Assembly (NCBI GenBank): GCA_965367295.1
Contig: CBDUHN010000001.1
Location: 1 to 64,000 of the forward strand
Reading direction: 5' to 3'
Length of the DNA stretch: 64,000 nt
Source: JAIVHA01 sp965367295
GTDB lineage: Bacteria > Pseudomonadota > Gammaproteobacteria > DSM-19610
Shown: positions 60,678 through 64,000 of the stretch, one piece after another
Layout of the letters: the number at the start of each line of letters is the position of its first letter
How positions within the stretch are numbered: position 1 is the stretch's first letter
Position numbers and translations under genes: made by a program
The notes under the pieces: model-generated
Told to the model about the DNA's origin: nothing
What the model saw: only the letters and a program-made list of their open reading frames with translations
The model's database searches: none

Positions 60678-61610
60678 ATGCTCGGTTTTCAGGAATTTGT
60701 ATTCATAGTACTGGTGCTCGGCATCGTGCTGGTGATCATGGGCGTGAAGCCCGTCCCACAAGGCAGGGAATATACCGTTGAACGGTTCGGGCGCTATACC
60801 CGTACCCTGCGCCCCGGCTTCAATATCATCATGCCGATCATCGACCGGGTCGGTGACAAGATGATCATGATGGAGCAGGTACTGGATGTACCCTCACAGG
60901 AGATCATCACCAAGGACAATGCCATGGTGACGGTGGATGGAGTGGTGTTCTTTCAGATCCTCGATGCCGCCAAGGCCGCCTATGAAGTCAGCCAGCTGGA
61001 AAACGCCATTCTCAACCTGACCATGACCAATATACGTACCGTCATGGGTTCCATGGATCTTGACGAACTGCTGTCTCAGCGTGACAAGATCAATGCCGAA
61101 CTGCTCATGGTGGTGGATGATGCCACCACACCCTGGGGCGTTAAGGTGACCCGCATCGAGATCAAGGACATCAGCCCACCACGTGACCTGGTGGATGCCA
61201 TGGCCCGTCAAATGAAGGCGGAACGGGAAAAACGCGCCGTGGTACTGGAAGCGGATGGTCTCAAGCAGGCGGCCATTCTACGTGCCGATGGCGAAAAACG
61301 TGCAGCCATCCTGGAGGCCGAAGGCCGGAAGGAAGCGGCCTTCCGGGATGCAGAGGCCCGTGAACGACTGGCCGAGGCGGAGGCACGCGCCACTGAAATG
61401 GTATCCAAAGCCATCGCCGAGGGCGACGTCAATGCCATCAATTATTTCGTGGCCACCAAGTATGTCGAGGCGCTGCAGAATATTGCTTCAGCGCCCAATG
61501 AGAAGCTGGTCCTGATGCCCCTGGAGGCATCGGGAGTCATTGGTTCCATTGCCGGTATCGGGGAACTGGCCAAGGAAGTCATGGGCAAAAACCGGGAGGT
61601 CCGCTCATGA
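60678..61610 (+). CDS. qmcA: SPFH/stomatin-like membrane protein QmcA
   Basis: The 310-aa protein has one N-terminal membrane helix (about 5-25), an SPFH domain (VPQGREYTVERFGRYTRTLRPGFNIIMPIIDRV onwards) and a long Ala/Glu/Arg-rich coiled coil (about 185-245). E. coli QmcA is an inner-membrane protein linked to FtsH. AAGGGGG precedes the ATG at 60678. The nfeD gene overlaps the stop by four bases, the classic SPFH-NfeD pair. Confidence 0.94.
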   Translation: MLGFQEFVFIVLVLGIVLVIMGVKPVPQGREYTVERFGRYTRTLRPGFNIIMPIIDRVGDKMIMMEQVLDVPSQEIITKDNAMVTVDGVVFFQILDAAKAAYEVSQLENAILNLTMTNIRTVMGSMDLDELLSQRDKINAELLMVVDDATTPWGVKVTRIEIKDISPPRDLVDAMARQMKAEREKRAVVLEADGLKQAAILRADGEKRAAILEAEGRKEAAFRDAEARERLAEAEARATEMVSKAIAEGDVNAINYFVATKYVEALQNIASAPNEKLVLMPLEASGVIGSIAGIGELAKEVMGKNREVRS

Positions 61611-62047
61611 GTGTGGAGCAACTTGACTTCTGGCACTGGTGGATACTGGGCGCCCTGCTGTTGATCCTTGAGGTGTTTGCACCTGGCGCCTTCTTTCTCT
61701 GGCTGGCACTGTCAGCGGGCCTGACCGGACTGGCCCTGTATGTTGCACCGCAACTGGCCTGGGAATATCAGCTGCTGTTATTTTCCATACTGGCGGTGAT
61801 CTCCATCGCCCTCTGGCGACAGGTCCTGAAACAACATCCTACCGAAACAGATCGCCCCACCCTCAATCGTCGCGGGGAACAATATATAGGACGTGTATTC
61901 ACTCTGGATCAACCGATTGTCAATGGCATCGGGAAGATTCATGTGGATGACACCACCTGGAAAATCGAAGGTGATGACTGCAAAGCCGGGGCACGGGTGA
62001 AGATTGATGGCGTGGAAGGTACAGTCCTGAAAGTGGTACCCGTTTGA
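61607..62047 (+). CDS. ybbJ: NfeD-family membrane protein (YbbJ)
   Basis: The 146-aa protein has two to three hydrophobic helices (about 10-80) and a C-terminal OB-fold soluble domain (about 88-146: GEQYIGRVFTLDQPIVNGIGKIHVDDTTWKIEGDDCKAGARVKI). NfeD proteins are partners of SPFH proteins. Its ATG overlaps the qmcA stop (ATGA). Confidence 0.93.
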   Translation: MSVEQLDFWHWWILGALLLILEVFAPGAFFLWLALSAGLTGLALYVAPQLAWEYQLLLFSILAVISIALWRQVLKQHPTETDRPTLNRRGEQYIGRVFTLDQPIVNGIGKIHVDDTTWKIEGDDCKAGARVKIDGVEGTVLKVVPV

Positions 62048-62086
62048 ATCGGGTCAGGATTCATCCGGTCAAGGTACTCTACCGGA

Positions 62087-63337
62087 TCATGAATCTGGCG
62101 AGTAAAGGCTATCCGATGATAGCGTGAAGCAAAACCGGCTTCCTGTACCCAGCATGGATTCGCCCCATATATTACCGCCGTGACGCCGCACCACACGATG
62201 TGCGAGTGTCAGACCGACACCATTGCCGCTATACCGTATGTCATGATGCAACTTATGGAACAAGGTGAAGAGCTTGTTGGCATAACGCATATCAAAGCCA
62301 ACACCATTATCCTCTACCACATAGACTGCCTGCGTCCCCTGATACTCACGATACACCCGAACGAGCGGGTTTTCCGTGTCAATAGTGAATTTCCAGGCAT
62401 TGTCGATCAGTTGTGACATCAATTCCTTGAGCAGATATCGATCACCTTCAAGCTGCATTTCCGGATCGACAACGCACTTCACGTCATGCCCATAGCGCTG
62501 GGAATTTCTCAGGTTGCCTACGATTTCCTCAACCAGGTGGCTTAGATCTACAGGCGTACGAATGATTTCCGTATTGGATACTCTGCGCACCTGCGCCAGT
62601 TCCTCGATTTGTTGATTCATATGCATGCTGGCTTTATGAATACGCTGACAATAATCCTTTACCTGATCACTGTCATACTGTCCGTTGATTTCTTCCAACA
62701 ATGCCTCACTGAATCCACACACCGAACGTAATGGCACCCGCAAATCGTGATTGATAACATCATAGAGGCCACTTATTTCGCTGTATGCGACACCAAGATC
62801 TTTGCTCAAAAACGCTACTTCATATTCAAGATCCTGGCGACTGATCTGTTCCGGACGCTGCTGCCAGGCCAACTCGGCCGCAATCCGGCACGCAAACACC
62901 CGCAATACCGATTGCTCCCCGTCGGAAAGCCGCATGGGTTTGTCGCTCATAATGGAAATCAGGCCCAGTCCATTGCTGTGCGAATCACCCAGCGGAACGC
63001 CGAAGAAGCTCTGTATTCCCAGTTCAATCATGAAAGAATCATTGGGATAGAGTTTGGTGACATTTTCAGGGATGTATTGCTGGCGTGAATCGAGCACGGT
63101 CTGGCAGGGTGTCCCGCCTAGTGGATACTCAACGTTTTCCCGGAATTCATCGTCAACCTGGAATAAAAAAGTGCGCATTTTTGAGCGAGAAGCATCAGCA
63201 TAAAGACTGATGCTGACGACCCGTGCGCTATAATAGGCAGCCAGATCCCGCACGCAATCATGGTAAAAATCGGGGTTTGCAATGGCGGAAGAACGTTGCG
63301 CCAGGCGCGAAAGAATATCCTGTGTATGAGTATGCAC
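62087..63337 (-). CDS. GAF-domain sensor histidine kinase
   Basis: The 416-aa kinase has an N-terminal GAF domain (about 15-160), a HisKA dimerisation helix with the phospho-acceptor in YDVINHDLRVPLRSVCGF, and a HATPase_c domain with N-box LIDNAWKF, G1 VEDNGVGFDM and G2 GNGVGLTLAHRVV. It has no membrane segment, so it senses a cytoplasmic signal, and no receiver domain. I chose GTG at 63337 because GGGAGG lies five to six bases upstream; the frame is open for 58 more codons without family-like sequence. No response-regulator gene is adjacent. Confidence 0.9.
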   Translation of the reverse strand: MHTHTQDILSRLAQRSSAIANPDFYHDCVRDLAAYYSARVVSISLYADASRSKMRTFLFQVDDEFRENVEYPLGGTPCQTVLDSRQQYIPENVTKLYPNDSFMIELGIQSFFGVPLGDSHSNGLGLISIMSDKPMRLSDGEQSVLRVFACRIAAELAWQQRPEQISRQDLEYEVAFLSKDLGVAYSEISGLYDVINHDLRVPLRSVCGFSEALLEEINGQYDSDQVKDYCQRIHKASMHMNQQIEELAQVRRVSNTEIIRTPVDLSHLVEEIVGNLRNSQRYGHDVKCVVDPEMQLEGDRYLLKELMSQLIDNAWKFTIDTENPLVRVYREYQGTQAVYVVEDNGVGFDMRYANKLFTLFHKLHHDIRYSGNGVGLTLAHRVVRRHGGNIWGESMLGTGSRFCFTLSSDSLYSPDS

Positions 63338-63775
63338 GCTCACCTCCCTGCATGAGTGATGTTGGGAAAACTGGACTTGAGTGCAGTTTTGGATCATAGC
63401 CCTGTGCCTCATATAAACCCTGAATTTCACCAGTGAAATACCGGAGTCTCGCGCAGCGGTATTGGTTATAACCAAGTCTTGGCTTATGTCACTTGCAACG
63501 CAATGCAACATTGCAAGGATTTTGTGAAGCGGGGGTTAATTCTGTGTTTACATTCTCCGGGAGAATGAATATAAAGCGATGCTTGTCCCGATACGTCCAT
63601 ACCAGGCCTGTTTGCCGAGGGAAGGGAGTGCCCGGGTCAAATGGGCGAGGCACCACTATTCCATCATCCCAATATGGATTTGATGTCCGTACGCACCAGG
63701 GGCAGACTCGCGACCGTACATGGGATTCATGATACAATTCTGAACTTTTATTAGCCCCAGGCATTTGATCCCAAT
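63338..63775. other. Divergent region between the histidine kinase and metH
   Basis: These 438 bases hold no gene I would defend. Two inverted repeats are visible: ATTTCAC-CA-GTGAAAT (63424-63439, perfect 7-bp arms) and CTTGCAA-N12-TTGCAAG (63492-63517). A TACAAT at 63733-63738 may be the metH -10. I looked for cobalamin and S-adenosylhomocysteine riboswitch signatures before metH and did not find them. Confidence 0.6.
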
Positions 63776-64000
63776 ATGAAAAGCCTCTCCGACCTGCTGC
63801 AGGAACGCATTCTCATCCTTGATGGTGCCATGGGCACCATGATCCAAAGCTACAAGCTGGACGAAGCTGATTACCGGGGGGAACGGTTCAAGGACTGGCC
63901 TTCGGATCTCAAGGGCAATAACGACCTGCTGTCTTTGACACAGCCCACGATCATTCGCGATATTCACAAGGCCTACCTGGAGGCCGGTGCGGATATCGTC
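63776..64000 (+). CDS. metH: Methionine synthase, cobalamin-dependent, N-terminal part
   Basis: The reading frame starts at ATG 63776 and is still open at the window edge (75 codons). The sequence MKSLSDLLQERILILDGAMGTMIQ...YRGERFKDWPSDLKGNNDLLSLTQPTIIRDIHKAYLEAGADIV is the start of the homocysteine-binding (S-methyltransferase) domain, with the hallmark DGAMGTMIQ. MetH transfers the methyl group of methyltetrahydrofolate to homocysteine. The remaining domains (pterin, cobalamin, activation) lie beyond the window. Confidence 0.95.
   Translation, partial: MKSLSDLLQERILILDGAMGTMIQSYKLDEADYRGERFKDWPSDLKGNNDLLSLTQPTIIRDIHKAYLEAGADIV

Noticed and set aside
63530..63775. Possible cobalamin or S-adenosylhomocysteine riboswitch before metH
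   Set aside because: The conserved box elements of either class were not found by eye; a covariance-model search of 63338-63775 would settle it.
1..64000. CRISPR arrays, insertion sequences, prophage or integrative elements
   Set aside because: No regularly spaced repeats, transposase, integrase or phage structural proteins were recognised; the tRNA-Ser flank has a repeat but no adjacent integrase gene.

Overview
The window reads as a chromosomal segment of a gammaproteobacterium. No rRNA, phage, transposase or CRISPR sequence is visible. The gene order is the strongest taxonomic clue. Several blocks match orders known from Escherichia coli and Pseudomonas: uvrY-uvrC-pgsA-tRNA-Gly, ftsK-lolA-rarA-(crcB)-serS, trxB...aat-bpt-infA followed by clpA/clpS/cspD, a monomeric-type isocitrate dehydrogenase, and nudJ-mnmA-hflD-(acnA)-purB. 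Base composition looks moderately GC-rich. A tandem DsrC/TusE-like protein and several conserved unknowns would fit a sulfur-metabolising lineage such as a Chromatiales relative, but this is inference.

Layout. Positions 1-6202 (minus strand): two tandem UvrY/GacA-type response regulators, a thioredoxin/NHL protein, a family 5 uracil-DNA glycosylase, uvrC, pgsA and a truncated tRNA-Gly. Positions 6203-10165: a tRNA-Ser with an unusual inverted repeat at its 3' end, a YccA-type membrane protein, a small membrane protein, a TrpD-like protein, an unknown protein, and a b561-type cytochrome coupled to a 56-residue microprotein. Positions 10324-18728: yhiN, the ABC-F gene yheS and rlmKL on the minus strand, then pepN and a GIY-YIG protein on the plus strand. 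Positions 18853-26818 form the most accessory-looking stretch: SseB-like protein, a receiver-like unknown, a membrane-anchored protein with a metzincin-type zinc motif, an acetolactate-synthase-like ThDP enzyme, the tandem DsrC/TusE protein, three unknowns and a diguanylate cyclase.

Positions 26854-41194 are core genes: serS, a DUF190 protein, crcB, rarA, lolA and ftsK (minus); trxB (plus); a PilZ protein (minus); a FemAB-like acyltransferase, aat, bpt and infA (plus); then clpA and clpS (minus). The aat, bpt, clpS and clpA products together make an N-end-rule pathway: two aminoacyl transferases that add destabilising residues, the adaptor and the unfoldase. Positions 41534-52781 hold cspD, icd, a secreted unknown protein with a long structured leader, nudJ, a possible transglutaminase-fold protein, mnmA, hflD, acnA and purB.

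Positions 52848-64000 hold a GGDEF-EAL sensor protein, a GNAT enzyme with two companion genes, nudF with a Lon-like protease, qmcA-nfeD, an orphan GAF histidine kinase, and the first 75 codons of metH, which runs off the window. The items most worth following up are the tandem DsrC/TusE protein and the absence of tusDCBE from its usual site beside yccA, the tRNA-Ser hairpin that embeds the CCA end, the cytochrome-linked microprotein, and the two membrane or secreted proteins with hydrolase-like motifs.
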